A DNA stretch of 64,000 bases from Gordonia shandongensis DSM 45094 (GCF_000423025.1 NZ_AUHE01000008.1:83525-147524); one strand, 5' to 3'; counted from the first letter of the stretch, positions 36,404 through 46,935 are shown. The notes: generated from the letters alone by a model not told the origin. Numbers and translations: made by a program.

Positions 36404-38245
36404 CTACAGGCCGAGGTCGCCGGCGAACTCCGCGTTCTCCAGGCGATGCTTGACGGTGGTCAGGAACCGGCCCGCATCGGCGCCGTCGATGAGACGGTGA
36501 TCGTAGGTCAACGGCAGGTAGGCCATCGAGCGGGCGGCGACCGACTCGGTTCCGTCCTCCGCGGTGAGCACCACCGGGCGCTTGACGATCGCACCCGTAC
36601 CGAGCATCGCCGCCTGCGGCGGGACCAGGATCGGGGTGTCGAACAGGGCGCCCTGGCTGCCGATGTTGGTGATCGTGAACGTGCCGCCGGCCAACTCGTC
36701 GGGCTTGAGGCCGCCGTTGCGCGCCCGGTCGGCGATGTCGGCGATCGCCCGTGCCAGCCCCGCGAGCGACAGATCGTCGGCATCGTGGATCACCGGCGAG
36801 AGCAGACCCTGCTCGGTGTCGACGGCGATGCCCAGATGGACGTTCGCGTGGTAGGTGATCTCCTTGGCCTGCTCGTCGATCGACGCGTTGACGTTCGGGT
36901 GCGCCTTGAGCGCCTCGACCACGGCCTTGGCGAAGAACGGCAGGAACGTCAGGTTGACGCCCTCGGCCGCGCTGAACGACGCCTTGGCCGCCGACCGGAG
37001 CGCCGCGATCCTGGTCATGTCCACCTCGTGGACCTGGGTGAGCTGAGCGCTCTCCTGCAGGGACTCGCGGGTCTTGGCCGCCGTGATCTGCCGGATGCGG
37101 TTGATCTTCTGCGTGGTGCCGCGCAGCGCCGCCAACTCGGGGCTGGCCTGCGGGGCGGCCGCTGCCGGAGCAGCCGGGGAACTCGACGCGGAAGTACCCG
37201 CTGCGGCGGTGTTCGATGCAGGGGCGTTCGGTGCGGGGGCCGCCTTCTTCGCCTCCGCCGCGGCCAGCACATCCTGCTTGCGGATGCGGCCGCCGACGCC
37301 CGTCCCCGTCACCGTCGAGAGGTCGATGTCGTTCTCCGCGGCGAGCTTGCGCACCAACGGGGTGACGTACGGCGTCGACTGGAGCTCATTCGGCGCCGGG
37401 CTCGACGCGGGGGCAGGCGATGCGGGAGCGGGCGATGCGGAAGCGGGAGCCTCGGAGGTCGGCTGGGGTTCGGGAGTGGGCTGGGGTTCGGGAGTGGGCT
37501 GGGGTTCGGGAGTGGGCTGGGGTTCTGGGGTCGGCTCGGGCTCGGGAGCGGGCTCGGGCTCGGCGGCCAGCGAAGCCTGCTCCGGCTCGGGCGCCGACGG
37601 AGCCGGAGCCGCCGGGGCGGCGTTCTCGTCACCGATGACCGCCAGCTTGCCGCCGACCTCCACCACATCGTCGGTCTGGGCGGAGATCTCCAGCAGCACA
37701 CCGGCCACCGGAGACGGGATCTCCGTGTCGACCTTGTCGGTGGAGACCTCGACGAGCGGCTCGTCGACGGCGACGGTGTCACCGATCTCCTTGAGCCAGT
37801 TCGTCACGGTGCCCTCGGTGACCGACTCGCCGAGTTCGGGCATCACCACGTCGGTACCCGATGCGGCGGACGCCGGGGCGGGAGCGGCCGGGGCGTCGTC
37901 TGCGGCGGGAGCGCTCGGCGCCTCCGGCTCGGGAGTCGAAGCCGGGGCCGAGTCGCCGCCGTCCGCCGAGTCGCCGCCGTCCGCCGAGTCGCCGGCGGGC
38001 GACTCATCGGCGTCGCCGATCAGGGCGAGCTCTCCGCCGATCTCCACGACGTCGTCCTCCTGGGCGACGATCTTGACCAGGACGCCCGCGACGGGGGACG
38101 GGATCTCCGTGTCGACCTTGTCGGTCGAGACCTCGAGCAGCGGCTCGTCGACGGCGACGGTGTCACCCTCCTTCTTGAGCCATTGGGTGACGGTTCCCTC
38201 GGTGACGCTCTCGCCCAGTGCGGGCATCTCGACAGAGAAGGCCAT
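36404..38245 (-). CDS. dlaT: Dihydrolipoamide acyltransferase (E2) with two lipoyl domains
   Basis: E2 core of a 2-oxo acid dehydrogenase complex, 613 residues. Order: lipoyl domain 1 (residues 1-76, STDKVDTE, Lys43), acidic/Ala-Pro linker, lipoyl domain 2 (~124-200, second STDKVDTE), a long Pro-Glu linker with PEPQPT repeats, the peripheral-subunit-binding domain ([34 protein letters not shown]), a second Ala-Pro linker, and the catalytic domain ending [14 protein letters not shown] (catalytic His and Asp). ATG 38245 is chosen; AGGGAG lies 11 nt upstream. In M. tuberculosis the syntenic DlaT serves pyruvate dehydrogenase; databases also call it sucB. Both linkers contain 18-bp DNA repeats. 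Confidence 0.95.
   Translation of the reverse strand: MAFSVEMPALGESVTEGTVTQWLKKEGDTVAVDEPLLEVSTDKVDTEIPSPVAGVLVKIVAQEDDVVEIGGELALIGDADESPAGDSADGGDSADGGDSAPASTPEPEAPSAPAADDAPAAPAPASAASGTDVVMPELGESVTEGTVTNWLKEIGDTVAVDEPLVEVSTDKVDTEIPSPVAGVLLEISAQTDDVVEVGGKLAVIGDENAAPAAPAPSAPEPEQASLAAEPEPAPEPEPTPEPQPTPEPQPTPEPQPTPEPQPTSEAPASASPAPASPAPASSPAPNELQSTPYVTPLVRKLAAENDIDLSTVTGTGVGGRIRKQDVLAAAEAKKAAPAPNAPASNTAAAGTSASSSPAAPAAAAPQASPELAALRGTTQKINRIRQITAAKTRESLQESAQLTQVHEVDMTRIAALRSAAKASFSAAEGVNLTFLPFFAKAVVEALKAHPNVNASIDEQAKEITYHANVHLGIAVDTEQGLLSPVIHDADDLSLAGLARAIADIADRARNGGLKPDELAGGTFTITNIGSQGALFDTPILVPPQAAMLGTGAIVKRPVVLTAEDGTESVAARSMAYLPLTYDHRLIDGADAGRFLTTVKHRLENAEFAGDLGL
37463..37552 (-). repeat. 18-bp tandem repeats in the dlaT linker, G-quadruplex-capable
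   Basis: On the plus strand three identical units CTGGGGTTCGGGAGTGGG (37463-37516) and two degenerate ones to 37552, encoding PEPQPT repeats. Runs of GGG/GGGG are separated by only 2-3 nt, a textbook G-quadruplex pattern on the template strand of dlaT. Confidence 0.95.
37950..38003 (-). repeat. 18-bp repeats in the first dlaT linker
   Basis: GAGTCGCCGCCGTCCGCC twice, plus a diverged third copy, in frame as GDSADG. They lie between the two lipoyl domains. Confidence 0.85.
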
Positions 38246-38434
38246 TTGTGTGTGACTCCCTAACAAATTCGTGAACTGTGCGGTTCTTCTACAAGCCTGC
38301 GGGTGTGGTGCGCCACGGGCAGGCGTGTGCCCGGGCGCGTGCTGTCGGCCGGATGAGCCGTAGCCCGTGATTCACCCTACTCCGACGGACCCCGTCGTTC
38401 AGGGCAGTCCGGTGAACCCCGACACCCGGGTGAT

Positions 38435-39994
38435 TCAGTCGGTCCCGGCGATGTCCTCGAGGACCGCGACGATGGTCCTGACCGGCACACCCGTGCCGCC
38501 CTTGGCGGTGTACCCCCACGGCGAGCCGGTGTTGAACGCGGGCCCGGCGACATCGATGTGCGCCCACTGCACGTCGTCGCTCACGAACTCGCGCAGGAAC
38601 ACGGCCGCCGACAGCATGCCGCCCCACCGATGGTTGGTGACGTTGGCGATGTCGGCCACGCGAGAGTCCAGATCGCTGCGCAACTCCGAGGGCATCGGCA
38701 TCGGCCAACCGTTCTCGCCGACCTCCTGCGAGATCGTCGCGACGCGGTCGCGGAAGTCGTCGGTGCCGAGCACCCCGGGCGTCCGGGTGCCCAACGCCAC
38801 CATCTGCGCACCGGTGAGGGTCGCGGTGTCGATCAGGTAGTCGGGCTCGTCCTCCAGTGCGCGGACGATCGCGTCGGCCAGTACCAGGCGCCCCTCGGCG
38901 TCGGTGTTGAGCACCTCCACCGTGGTGCCGCCGTACTGCGTCAGGACGTCGCCGGGCCGCTGCGCCGTGGCCGACGGCATGTTCTCGGCCATCGGCACCG
39001 TCGCGGTCACGGTCACCGGGACGTCGAGGCGCGCGGCGGCGACGGCCGCGGCGATGACCGCGGCCGCGCCGCCCATGTCGGAGGTCATGTTCTCCATGCC
39101 CGCGGCCGGTTTGATCGAGATGCCGCCGGTGTCGAAGGTGATGCCCTTGCCGACGAGCGCCACGCGCTGCTGCGCACCCTTCGCCTCGTGAGTGAGACGC
39201 ACCAGACGCGGCTTCCGGGAGGAGCCCTTCCCGACACCGATGATGCCGCCGTAACCGGCCTTCTCCAGTTCGGCGTCGTCGAGGATCTCGACGCTCAGAC
39301 CCGCTGCCGAGCCGAGGATCCGAGCACGATCGGCGAACTCCGCGGGGGACAGCACGTTCGGCGGGGTGTTGACGAAATCGCGTGCCATCGCGACCGACTC
39401 GGCGACGATCACCGCGCGGTCGAGATCGGCTCGCGCCTGCTTGTTCTTGGTGCCCTTGTTCGCGGCCGCCACCGCCAGGAGGACGGTGGCGGGCGGCTGC
39501 TTCGTCGACCGCGACTTCGCCGACCGCATCTCGTCGAAACGGTAGGCGCCGAGGTATGCGCCCTCGGCGGCCGGACCGATGCCCGCCGCCGACAGCGTGG
39601 TGACGACCCGCGCCGAGCCGTCGAGCGCCCGCAACGCGGTGCCGGCGGCCTGCCGCACGGTGTCGGGGTCGTCGAGACGCGACGCCGCGCCGACGCCGAC
39701 GGAGAGGACGGCGTCGACCGGTAGGGATTCGGGTGCCGGAATGCGCGTCACCTCGCCGGTGCCGCCGGTGGCGCCGACCGCCCGCAGCGCCCGGGCGATG
39801 CCCTCGGCGGCGTCGTCGTCGAGGAAGTCCTCGACGAGCAGCAGCGAGGGATCGGACTCGCCGTCGTCGTCGGCTGCGACGAGGCCGACGACGAGGACGT
39901 CGTCGTCATTCGAGAGTGCGGTGGTCAGGTCCATGCGGGGACCGCGGACGCGGTCGGAGAATTCGTTGGCGCTCACACCATTCCACTTTGCCAC
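38435..39994 (-). CDS. pepB: Leucyl aminopeptidase (M17)
   Basis: Two-metal cytosolic aminopeptidase of the M17 family, 519 residues. N-terminal alpha/beta domain (less conserved) and catalytic domain with [51 protein letters not shown] (metal-binding Lys/Asp), [13 protein letters not shown] (Asp, Glu, catalytic Arg), TATLTGAQ and [10 protein letters not shown]. All metal ligands are present. GTG 39994 is used; a GTG six codons later (39976) is also possible. Divergent from gcvT. The 189-bp gap to dlaT holds GC-rich sequence and no gene. Confidence 0.95.
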   Translation of the reverse strand: MAKWNGVSANEFSDRVRGPRMDLTTALSNDDDVLVVGLVAADDDGESDPSLLLVEDFLDDDAAEGIARALRAVGATGGTGEVTRIPAPESLPVDAVLSVGVGAASRLDDPDTVRQAAGTALRALDGSARVVTTLSAAGIGPAAEGAYLGAYRFDEMRSAKSRSTKQPPATVLLAVAAANKGTKNKQARADLDRAVIVAESVAMARDFVNTPPNVLSPAEFADRARILGSAAGLSVEILDDAELEKAGYGGIIGVGKGSSRKPRLVRLTHEAKGAQQRVALVGKGITFDTGGISIKPAAGMENMTSDMGGAAAVIAAAVAAARLDVPVTVTATVPMAENMPSATAQRPGDVLTQYGGTTVEVLNTDAEGRLVLADAIVRALEDEPDYLIDTATLTGAQMVALGTRTPGVLGTDDFRDRVATISQEVGENGWPMPMPSELRSDLDSRVADIANVTNHRWGGMLSAAVFLREFVSDDVQWAHIDVAGPAFNTGSPWGYTAKGGTGVPVRTIVAVLEDIAGTD

Positions 39995-40049
39995 AGCGGG
40001 ACTCGAGGCGGTCTGCGAACACGGCTCCCGACCGTCGCCCGACGACGAC

Positions 40050-40055
40050 TAGGCT
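40050..40055 (+). promoter_or_regulatory. Leaderless -10 box of gcvT
   Basis: TAGGCT ends 7 nt before the ATG at 40063. With so short a leader there is no room for a glycine riboswitch. Confidence 0.5.
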
Positions 40056-40062
40056 GTGCGCC

Positions 40063-41172
40063 ATGACTGAACTGCTCGCCGGACCGATCGCCGACCGACA
40101 CATCGCCCTCGGGGCGTCCTTCGCCGAATTCGGCGGATGGGACATGCCCGTCTCGTACGCCGGGACGGTGGCCGAGCACACGGCCGTCCGCGAGGCCGTC
40201 GGGATCTTCGACGTCAGTCACCTCGGCAAGGCCGTCGTCTCCGGGCCGGGGGCCGCGGACTTCGTCAACGCGACGCTCACCAACGACCTCCGGAAGATCG
40301 AACCGGGGCGCGCCCAGTACACGCTGTGCTGCACCGAGTCCGGTGGCGTGATCGACGACCTGATCACCTACCTCATCGGCGACGACGAGGTCTTCCTCGT
40401 GCCGAACGCCGCCAACAGCACCGCCGTCATCGAGAGGCTGCGCGCGGCGGCGCCCGCGGGCGTCGAGATCGTCGACCAGCACCGCGACTGGGCCGTCTTC
40501 GCCGTGCAGGGGCCCGAGTCGACGGCCGTCCTCGACGCCGTCGGGCTGCCGACGGACCTGCCCTACATGGCGTTCACCGATGCGACGGTCGGCATCGGCG
40601 GCCGCGATGTGCGGGTTCGGGTGTGCCGGACCGGATACACCGGTGAGCACGGCTACGAGGTGCTGCCCCGATGGGACGACGCCGGCGCCGTGTTCGAGGC
40701 GCTCCTGGCCGAGGTGACCGCCCGCGGCGGGCAGCCCGCAGGCCTCGGCGCGCGCGACACGCTGCGCACCGAGATGGGATACGCGCTGCACGGCCACGAG
40801 CTGAGCGTCGACATCAGCCCGGTCGAGGCGCGCAGTTCATGGGCCGTCGGATGGGACAAGGAGTCGTTCTTCGGTCGGGACGCACTGCTCGCCGCCCGGG
40901 AGGCCGGGCCCTCGCGCAGGATCTACGGACTGAAGGCCACCGGCCGCGGCGTGCCGCGTGCGGACTGCACGGTCCACATCGAGGCCGGCGGCGAGACGAT
41001 CGGCGTCTGCACGTCGGGCACGTTCTCGCCCACGTTGAAGCAGGGCATCGCGCTGGCGTTCATCGACACGGCATCCGGTATCAAGAAGGGAGCCGAGGTG
41101 GTCGTCGACGTCCGCGGCCGGGCGCTGACCTGCGAGGTCGTGCTGCCGCCGTTCGTCGAGAGCAAGGTCTGA
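40063..41172 (+). CDS. gcvT: Aminomethyltransferase (glycine cleavage T protein)
   Basis: T protein of the glycine cleavage system, moving the aminomethyl group to tetrahydrofolate. The 369-residue product shows [37 protein letters not shown] (catalytic Asp in FDVSH), [66 protein letters not shown] and [19 protein letters not shown]. The open frame begins far upstream at 39733 through the pepB start; ATG 40063 with its leaderless promoter is the true start. No gcvH or gcvP is in the window. Followed by ilvE after 79 bp. Confidence 0.96.
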   Translation: MTELLAGPIADRHIALGASFAEFGGWDMPVSYAGTVAEHTAVREAVGIFDVSHLGKAVVSGPGAADFVNATLTNDLRKIEPGRAQYTLCCTESGGVIDDLITYLIGDDEVFLVPNAANSTAVIERLRAAAPAGVEIVDQHRDWAVFAVQGPESTAVLDAVGLPTDLPYMAFTDATVGIGGRDVRVRVCRTGYTGEHGYEVLPRWDDAGAVFEALLAEVTARGGQPAGLGARDTLRTEMGYALHGHELSVDISPVEARSSWAVGWDKESFFGRDALLAAREAGPSRRIYGLKATGRGVPRADCTVHIEAGGETIGVCTSGTFSPTLKQGIALAFIDTASGIKKGAEVVVDVRGRALTCEVVLPPFVESKV

Positions 41173-41238
41173 CCCGCAGTGAGGGCACCGTGACGCGGGG
41201 GCGGTCGACTCCGCGGAAAACCGATTGGTCGGCGGCGG

Positions 41239-41244
41239 TACGAT
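41239..41244 (+). promoter_or_regulatory. Leaderless -10 box of ilvE
   Basis: TACGAT ends 7 nt before the ATG at 41252. Confidence 0.5.
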
Positions 41245-41251
41245 TGATCGC

Positions 41252-42358
41252 ATGACCTTGGAGTTCACTCGCACCGAACATCCCCATCCGATGTCGGAGA
41301 ATCGGCGTGCCGAGATCCTCGCGGCCCCGGGATTCGGCAACTACTTCACCGACAACATGGTGACGGTCGACTTCGACCGCGACAGCGGGTGGCACGGTGC
41401 GCGGGTGACCCCGTACGGTCCCATCGCCCTGGATCCGGCGGCGATGGTGCTGCACTACGCCCAGGAGATCTTCGAGGGCCTCAAGGCCTACCGGCAGCCC
41501 GACGGGTCGATCGCGGCATTCCGCCCGGAGGCCAACGCCGAGCGGTTCAACAACTCGGCACGGCGTCTGGCCATGCCGGAGCTCCCCGCCGACGACTTCG
41601 TCGGAGCGCTGCGGGCGCTCCTCGCCGCGGACCACGCATGGGTTCCCGCCGCCGGCGGCGAGGAGTCCCTGTATCTGCGTCCGTTCATGATCGCGACGGA
41701 GGCGAGCCTCGGCGTCCGACCGGCCGACGAGTACCAGTTCGCGGTCATCGCGTCACCGGCCGGCGCGTACTTCTCCGGCGGTGTGCAGCCGGTCAGCGTG
41801 TTCCTGTGCACCGAATACGTCCGGGCGGCACCGGGCGGCACCGGCGCGGCGAAGTTCGGTGGCAACTACGCGGCCTCGCTGCTCGCGCAGGCACAGGCGG
41901 CGCGCAAGGGCTGCGACCAGGTGGTCTGGCTCGACGCGGTGGAACACCGCTACATCGAGGAGATGGGCGGGATGAACCTGTTCTTCGTCTTCGGGGCGGG
42001 TGCCGATGCGCGGCTGGTGACACCGGAACTGTCCGGCTCCCTGCTGCCCGGCATCACCCGCGACTCGCTGCTCACCCTGGCGACCGACGCGGGAATCGCC
42101 GTCGAGCAACGCCGGATCTCCACCGACGAGCTTCGAGACGGCGTCGCCTCCGGTGAGATCACCGAGGTGTTCGCCTGCGGCACGGCGGCCGTCATCACAC
42201 CGGTCGGCCGGGTGCAGAGCGACACCGACGACTACCTCATCGGCGACGGAGAGACCGGCGAGGTGACCCAGGCGCTGCGCGACACGCTCACGGGTCTGCA
42301 GCGGGGCACGTTCGCCGACACCCACGGGTGGATGACCACGCTGCATCCCGCTCCCTAG
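41252..42358 (+). CDS. ilvE: Branched-chain amino acid aminotransferase
   Basis: Class IV (fold IV) PLP aminotransferase for Val, Leu and Ile, 368 residues. Motifs: [26 protein letters not shown] (Arg/Tyr substrate contacts), [25 protein letters not shown], the PLP lysine in [40 protein letters not shown] (Glu that binds the pyridine N) and [15 protein letters not shown]. The frame opens at 41225; ATG 41252 with a leaderless promoter is preferred. The region after the stop, up to and including the cobS stop, is a 16-bp tandem repeat. Confidence 0.96.
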   Translation: MTLEFTRTEHPHPMSENRRAEILAAPGFGNYFTDNMVTVDFDRDSGWHGARVTPYGPIALDPAAMVLHYAQEIFEGLKAYRQPDGSIAAFRPEANAERFNNSARRLAMPELPADDFVGALRALLAADHAWVPAAGGEESLYLRPFMIATEASLGVRPADEYQFAVIASPAGAYFSGGVQPVSVFLCTEYVRAAPGGTGAAKFGGNYAASLLAQAQAARKGCDQVVWLDAVEHRYIEEMGGMNLFFVFGAGADARLVTPELSGSLLPGITRDSLLTLATDAGIAVEQRRISTDELRDGVASGEITEVFACGTAAVITPVGRVQSDTDDYLIGDGETGEVTQALRDTLTGLQRGTFADTHGWMTTLHPAP

Positions 42359-42421
42359 CCGAACGTCAGACCTGCCGAACTTCAGACTTGCCGAACGTCA
42401 GACCTGCCGGACTTTCAGACC
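42358..42421. repeat. Four 16-bp repeats filling the ilvE/cobS inter-stop region
   Basis: GCCGAACGTCAGACCT, GCCGAACTTCAGACTT, GCCGAACGTCAGACCT and a degenerate fourth copy (GCCGGACTTTCAGACC) begin on the last base of the ilvE stop. The fourth contains the cobS stop codon (42415-42417). The unit has no dyad symmetry, so this is not a conventional terminator. Confidence 0.92.
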
Positions 42422-43170
42422 AGCAGGCCGACGGCGACGACGGCCGTCACCAGTTCGACGGTGGCACCGACGACGTCGCCGGTCATCCCGCCGGCCCGCC
42501 GCGCGCAGTGACGGGTGAACGCCCACGCCCCGACGAGCGCCACGAGCGCGACGACGGCGGGTTGCACACCCAGTACCGCGGCCGCACCGACCAGCACGAC
42601 GACCCAGACGGCCGCTCCCGCACGCTGGGTTCCGGCGACCAACGCCCCGAAACCGTCGTCATTCGCCGGCGGCAGCGTGGTCCGGCACGCCACGGGGACT
42701 GCGGCGCGTCCGGCGAACACGGCGAGCGCGATCGCGGGCCAGCGGTGGTCGGCGGCGAGGGCCGTGTAGGCGGCGGCCTGAGTGATCAGGACGAGCAGCA
42801 GGGTGGCGGCACCGAAGGGGCCGAGATCGCCGGTGCGCATGATGGTGCGGACCCGCGCGGGATCGCCGTAGCTGCCGAGACCGTCCGCAGTGTCGGCCAG
42901 ACCGTCGAGGTGCATGCCGCGGGTCGCGAGGGCCAGTACCGCGACCGTCAGCACACCGATCAGCGCGGTCGGCAGCGACGTGTGGCTCAGCCCGAACGTC
43001 CCGGCGGCGACGGCCGCGCCGAGCGCGGCGCCGACCAGCGGCACCGCCGAGATCGCGGCGCCGCCGCGCGCCCGGTCGAAATCGTCCGACCCGCGCGGAA
43101 CGGGGATCACGGTGATCCAGGCGACGGCGTCACGCACGCCACCCGCCGCCCGGAGCAGCCGACCGGTCAC
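42415..43170 (-). CDS. cobS: Adenosylcobinamide-GDP ribazoletransferase (cobalamin synthase)
   Basis: Integral membrane enzyme that joins alpha-ribazole to adenosylcobinamide-GDP, the last step of the nucleotide loop. The 251-residue protein has VAWITVIPVPRG at the N-terminus, the Asp-rich site HLDGLADTADGLGSYGDPARVRTIMRTGDLGPFGAATLLL (about residues 85-125) and multiple hydrophobic helices, including VWVVVLVGAAAVLGVQPAVVALVALVGAWAF. The frame opens at 43269, but GTG 43170 lies 4 bp after the cobUT stop and starts the conserved region. Its stop falls within the 16-bp repeat array. Confidence 0.94.
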   Translation of the reverse strand: MTGRLLRAAGGVRDAVAWITVIPVPRGSDDFDRARGGAAISAVPLVGAALGAAVAAGTFGLSHTSLPTALIGVLTVAVLALATRGMHLDGLADTADGLGSYGDPARVRTIMRTGDLGPFGAATLLLVLITQAAAYTALAADHRWPAIALAVFAGRAAVPVACRTTLPPANDDGFGALVAGTQRAGAAVWVVVLVGAAAVLGVQPAVVALVALVGAWAFTRHCARRAGGMTGDVVGATVELVTAVVAVGLLV

Positions 43171-43174
43171 CGGA

Positions 43175-44878
43175 TCACTCGCCGTCGCTGACGCCGGCCT
43201 CCGCGAACGTCGCCATGTCCCGCACGATGTCGACCGACGAGGCCACGAGGGGGAGTGCGGCCACCGCACCGCTGCCCTCGCCGAGGCGCATCCGCAGATC
43301 GATGATCGGGGTGAGTCCGAGCGCCGAGAGCGCGAACTCGTGCGCGGGCTCGGTCGACAGGTGACCGGCCTGCCACCACGACACCGCGCCCGGGGCCATG
43401 TCCTGGGCGACGAGCGCCGCCGCGGTCGTGATCACGCCGTCGAGCAGGGCCGGAGTCCGGCGAACGGCGGCCTGCGCGAGGAACCCCGCCATCGCGGCCA
43501 GATCGGCGCCGCCGACCGCAGCCAGCAGGGCGAGAGGCTCGTTGCGGTAGCGGCGGGCGTGCCGCATCCCGTCGCGGATCGCCGCCGTTTTGCGAATCCA
43601 CGTCGCGTCGTCGATTCCGGTGCCGCGGCCCACGACGACCACCGGCTCGCGGTCGGTGAGCGTCCCGATGAGAACGGCGGCGGGGGTGGTGTTGCCGATA
43701 CCCATGTCACCGGCGATCAGCATGTCGGCGCCCGCGTCGACCAACCGGTCGGCGACATCGCGACCCGCGGCGACCGCGAGGCGCGCCTCGGCGAGCGTCA
43801 GTGCGCTGCCGGTGCGCAGATCGCCGCTGGACGTCCGAACCTTGTAGCGCGAGACGTGCGGGTCGGTCTCGGTGCCGACGGCCATGTCGAGGACTTCGAC
43901 CGTCGCCCCGGCGCGGCGGGCCAGGACGTTGATGGCGGCGCCCCCGCCGAGGATGTTGGCGACCATCTGCGCCGTGACCTCGGGCGGATAGGCCGACACG
44001 CCGTCGGTGGCCACGGTGTGGTCGCCGGCGAATACGACGACGGCCGGTGACCGCAGCGGCTGCGGCGGACACTGGCCCTGGCAGGCGGACACCCACGTGC
44101 CGAGTTCCTCGAGTCGACCCAGCGAGCCGGCGGGCTTGGTGAGTTCGCGCTGACGGGCACGCGCCTGCTCGGCCACGTCGTGGTCGGGGAGCGTGACGGC
44201 GTCGAAGACCTCGGCGTCCACACCGGTGATCGAGACCGGTGCGGTCGACACGACGGGAGCCACGGACTCCGGTGCCGGGAGCGGCGCGCGGGGAGCCACG
44301 GGGGCAGACGGGGTGGGTACGGGCGGGGTGAATACGGGCTGGGTGGATACGGGTTGAGCGGGCTCCGGAAGGTCGAGAGCACGCCCGGCGACGACCAGTG
44401 TGACCGAGTCGCACACGCCGGCGACGGCGGCGTTGAGGCGTCCCAACTCGTCGGCGAACCGGCGGCCGGCGGCGGTCGGCGCGACCACCGAGAGACCCAC
44501 TTCGGGGCTCACGATCACCAGCGGGGCCGTCACCGATGCGATGGCGTCGACCAGTGCGGTGACGGCCGCCGAGACATCGGCGTCGGGGTCGTCCCAGGCC
44601 TCGGCGTCGTCGAGGACCGCCGTCAGCCACGTGCCGAGGTCGTCGACGAGGGTGGGCTCGTCGGGTGCTTCGACGAGTGCTCCGGCCAGATCGCGGGTCT
44701 CCACGGTCCGGTAGCGGTCGCTCCGGCGTGCGACATGGGCGTCGACGCGGCGCCGCCACTGCGGGTCGTCGACGATCGGCCCGGTGGCGATGTAGCGGAC
44801 GCGCGGCGATGCGGCGAGCAGCTCCTCGGCGTGCGCCGACTTGCCCGACCGGATGCCCCCGAGCACCAGTGTGCGCAC
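43175..44878 (-). CDS. Fused CobU-CobT (adenosylcobinamide kinase/guanylyltransferase + DMB phosphoribosyltransferase)
   Basis: A 567-residue fusion. Residues 1-~165 are CobU: P-loop [77 protein letters not shown] Pro/Val/Thr-rich linker (about 175-215) contains a 15-bp repeat. The rest is Cob[74 protein letters not shown] core and [11 protein letters not shown] with the catalytic Glu. GTG 44878 is chosen; GTG 44896 would overlap DUF3043. In M. tuberculosis cobU and cobT are separate genes. One protein would supply both substrates of CobS, encoded next. Confidence 0.93.
   Translation of the reverse strand: MRTLVLGGIRSGKSAHAEELLAASPRVRYIATGPIVDDPQWRRRVDAHVARRSDRYRTVETRDLAGALVEAPDEPTLVDDLGTWLTAVLDDAEAWDDPDADVSAAVTALVDAIASVTAPLVIVSPEVGLSVVAPTAAGRRFADELGRLNAAVAGVCDSVTLVVAGRALDLPEPAQPVSTQPVFTPPVPTPSAPVAPRAPLPAPESVAPVVSTAPVSITGVDAEVFDAVTLPDHDVAEQARARQRELTKPAGSLGRLEELGTWVSACQGQCPPQPLRSPAVVVFAGDHTVATDGVSAYPPEVTAQMVANILGGGAAINVLARRAGATVEVLDMAVGTETDPHVSRYKVRTSSGDLRTGSALTLAEARLAVAAGRDVADRLVDAGADMLIAGDMGIGNTTPAAVLIGTLTDREPVVVVGRGTGIDDATWIRKTAAIRDGMRHARRYRNEPLALLAAVGGADLAAMAGFLAQAAVRRTPALLDGVITTAAALVAQDMAPGAVSWWQAGHLSTEPAHEFALSALGLTPIIDLRMRLGEGSGAVAALPLVASSVDIVRDMATFAEAGVSDGE
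44310..44354 (-). repeat. Three 15-bp repeats in the cobU-cobT linker
   Basis: Plus-strand GGGGTGGGTACGGGC, GGGGTGAATACGGGC and TGGGTGGATACGGGT, preceded by GGGGCAGACGGGG. They encode the Pro-Val-Phe/Ser-Thr linker. Dense G-runs make it G-quadruplex-capable. Confidence 0.9.
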
Positions 44879-44882
44879 GGTG

Positions 44883-45545
44883 TCAGACCTTGTCACCAGG
44901 CTTGACCTGCGGTTTCGGCGCGCGCATCATCCGCAGCTGCATGGCACGGGTGAAGCTGTACCACCCCAGGCGGAAGCCGTGATCGGTCGAGTCGGGGTAG
45001 CGGGCGCGCACCCGGCGGTTCACTCGGTATCCCAGGTACACCGAGTCGATGATCGTCACCAGAACGAACACCAGCAGCACCAGGTTGCCGAGCACGGCCA
45101 GATTCGGCGACATCAGCATCACGAGCAGGAAGATCGCGAACGGCAGGAACAGGCCCGCCACATTGCGCCGGGAGTCGACGATGTCACGCGCCATCTTGCG
45201 GACCGGACCCCGGTCGCGCGCCATCATGTACTTCTCGTCCCCGGCCATCATCTTCTCGCGCTGTTCGGTGCGGATGCGGCGTCGTTCGGCGGCGACCTCC
45301 TTGCGCTCCTGCTTCGACATCGTCGACCGGAGTGCCTTCTTCCGGGCCCGGGCCTCGGCCCGCGTCATCGGCGGCGGCGCCACCGGTCCGCGGCGGCGCT
45401 GCGCGTCGCGGCGCTTCGGCGTGGGGCGGCCCTTGCCGGGAGTGCCGGCGGCCGACGGCCGACCGGACTCGTCCGCGTCGTCGGCGAAGTCCGTCGGCTC
45501 GGGGGAGGTGCTCTTCTCGGCATCGGAGTTCCAGGGCAACTTCAC
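44883..45545 (-). CDS. DUF3043 membrane protein
   Basis: A 220-residue protein with a long, polar, basic N-terminus (residues 1-110, including [60 protein letters not shown]), two transmembrane helices (about 128-168: [17 protein letters not shown] and [22 protein letters not shown]) and a short C-terminus. It matches DUF3043 (Rv2206), conserved next to cobT/cobS; the function is unknown. The start GTG 45545 is the conserved [14 protein letters not shown] 45551 is two codons earlier. The basic segment resembles ribosome- or RNA-binding tails, but this is only composition. Divergent from the glycerate kinase gene. Confidence 0.88.
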   Translation of the reverse strand: MKLPWNSDAEKSTSPEPTDFADDADESGRPSAAGTPGKGRPTPKRRDAQRRRGPVAPPPMTRAEARARKKALRSTMSKQERKEVAAERRRIRTEQREKMMAGDEKYMMARDRGPVRKMARDIVDSRRNVAGLFLPFAIFLLVMLMSPNLAVLGNLVLLVFVLVTIIDSVYLGYRVNRRVRARYPDSTDHGFRLGWYSFTRAMQLRMMRAPKPQVKPGDKV

Positions 45546-45615
45546 ACCCACGAGCCTATTCGATACGGCCGACGCGGTCCGCATCGGGAGAGGGGTCGTC
45601 GCTGCGACTCGACAG

Positions 45616-45621
45616 TAGGCT
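45616..45621 (+). promoter_or_regulatory. Leaderless -10 box of the glycerate kinase gene
   Basis: TAGGCT lies 5 nt before GTG 45627 and 8 nt before ATG 45630. Confidence 0.42.
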
Positions 45622-45629
45622 GACCGGTG

Positions 45630-46760
45630 ATGGACAGCACCGACTCGCACCGGCTGCCGGAGCGTCCGCTGCGAGTCGTCATCGCGCCGGACGAGTTCGG
45701 CGGCACTCTCGCCGCCGCCGCGGCGGCCGCCGCCATGGCCGACGGTTGGGCCTCGGCTCGGCCCGCGGATCGGATCACGCTGGCCCCGCAATCCGACGGC
45801 GGTCCCGGATTCCTCGACGTTCTCGGCGCCGCCGACTGCGGCACACCCCGATCCGCCACGGTGTCGGGTCCCCTCGGGGATCCCACCCGCGCTCACTGGC
45901 TGCTCGCCGGGCGCACCGCCTACATCGAGGCCGCGCAGGCCTGCGGGCTCGCGCTCCTCGGTCGCCCCCCGGACCCGGACACGGCCCTGCGCGCCGACAC
46001 CCGCGGTGTCGGCGAGCTGGTCGCGGCGGCGCTGGCCGCCGGCGTCGACCGGATCGTCGTCGGTCTCGGCGGGAGCGCCAGCACCGACGGCGGGCGCGGA
46101 CTGTGCGAGGCGCTCGGCGGCGTCGACGCGGCGCGGCGCACGCTGTCGTCGGTCGACCTGGTCGCGGCCACCGACGTCGACAACCCGCTGCTCGGCCCCC
46201 ACGGGGCGGCGGCCGTGTTCGGCCCGCAGAAGGGGGCCGATCCGGATCACGTCAGGCTGCTGGAGGAACGACTGCGACGCTGGGCCGACCAGCTTGAGGC
46301 CGGCGCGCGGGGCGGTGGTCGCCGGCCGCTGCGGGAGCGGCCCGGCTCCGGCGCCGCCGGCGGCCTCGGGTACGCCTTGCTCGCGTTGGGCGCCGTCCGC
46401 GAATCCGGTGCCTCGGTCGTCGCCGAGGCGACACGACGGGCACGGCTGATCGCCGACGCCGACCTGGTGATCACCGGGGAGGGGCGATTCGATGCGCAGA
46501 GCGCACGCGGAAAAGTCGTCGCAGCGGTCACCCGGGAGGCCGCCGGTCACGGTGTCCCCGTATTCGTCGTCGCCGGCCAGGTGGACCCGGACGCCGACAT
46601 GCGGTCGACGGCGGGCGTGTGGTCACTGGCGACCCATCGCGGTTCGGTCGCCGCGGCGATGAGCCGACCGGCGGCGGGACTGCGGGATCTGGTCCGACGG
46701 ATCGCCGTCGATGCGGGACGGGGCGGGATGCGGGAATACGGGAGCGACGAGTACGGTTGA
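45630..46760 (+). CDS. Glycerate kinase family protein
   Basis: A 376-residue member of the glycerate kinase (GlxK/GarK) family, Rv2205c type. Seen are IAPDEFGGTLAAAAAAAAMADGW at the N-terminus, PQSDGGPGFLDVL, AYIEAAQACGL, GVGELVAAAL, VVGLGGSASTDGG, FGPQKGADPD, GSGAAGGLGYALLALG, VITGEGRFDAQSARGK and VFVVAGQ. The usual N-terminal DSFKGSL is DEFGGTL, so the lysine is lost, as in the M. tuberculosis homologue by memory; the true substrate may differ. ATG 45630 and GTG 45627 are both possible starts. It is followed by a 175-bp gap with 14-bp repeats, then the IscA-like gene. Confidence 0.88.
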   Translation: MDSTDSHRLPERPLRVVIAPDEFGGTLAAAAAAAAMADGWASARPADRITLAPQSDGGPGFLDVLGAADCGTPRSATVSGPLGDPTRAHWLLAGRTAYIEAAQACGLALLGRPPDPDTALRADTRGVGELVAAALAAGVDRIVVGLGGSASTDGGRGLCEALGGVDAARRTLSSVDLVAATDVDNPLLGPHGAAAVFGPQKGADPDHVRLLEERLRRWADQLEAGARGGGRRPLRERPGSGAAGGLGYALLALGAVRESGASVVAEATRRARLIADADLVITGEGRFDAQSARGKVVAAVTREAAGHGVPVFVVAGQVDPDADMRSTAGVWSLATHRGSVAAAMSRPAAGLRDLVRRIAVDAGRGGMREYGSDEYG

Positions 46761-46800
46761 GGTGGTTGGCTGCCGCACGGGTCGAAAGTCCCCGGCTGTG

Positions 46801-46842
46801 AGGACCTCAGTGCGAGGATCTCACTGCCAGGACCTCACTGCG
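46801..46842 (+). repeat. Three 14-bp repeats upstream of the IscA-like gene
   Basis: AGGACCTCAGTGCG, AGGATCTCACTGCC and AGGACCTCACTGCG in the noncoding gap between the glycerate kinase and IscA-like genes. The 14-bp unit is close to 1.3 helix turns and would shift a reading frame. Confidence 0.85.
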
Positions 46843-46935
46843 AGGGCCCCGACCGCGAACCGGTGTGCGTCACCGCCAGCTGACAACGTATCCGGCCGTC
46901 GGAGATCAGGCGACCGGCGACATGAGGGAGCGTCC

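Noticed and set aside
40021..40062. Glycine riboswitch upstream of gcvT
   Set aside because: The -10 box is 7 nt from the ATG and the pepB start is 68 bp away; no room for the aptamer.
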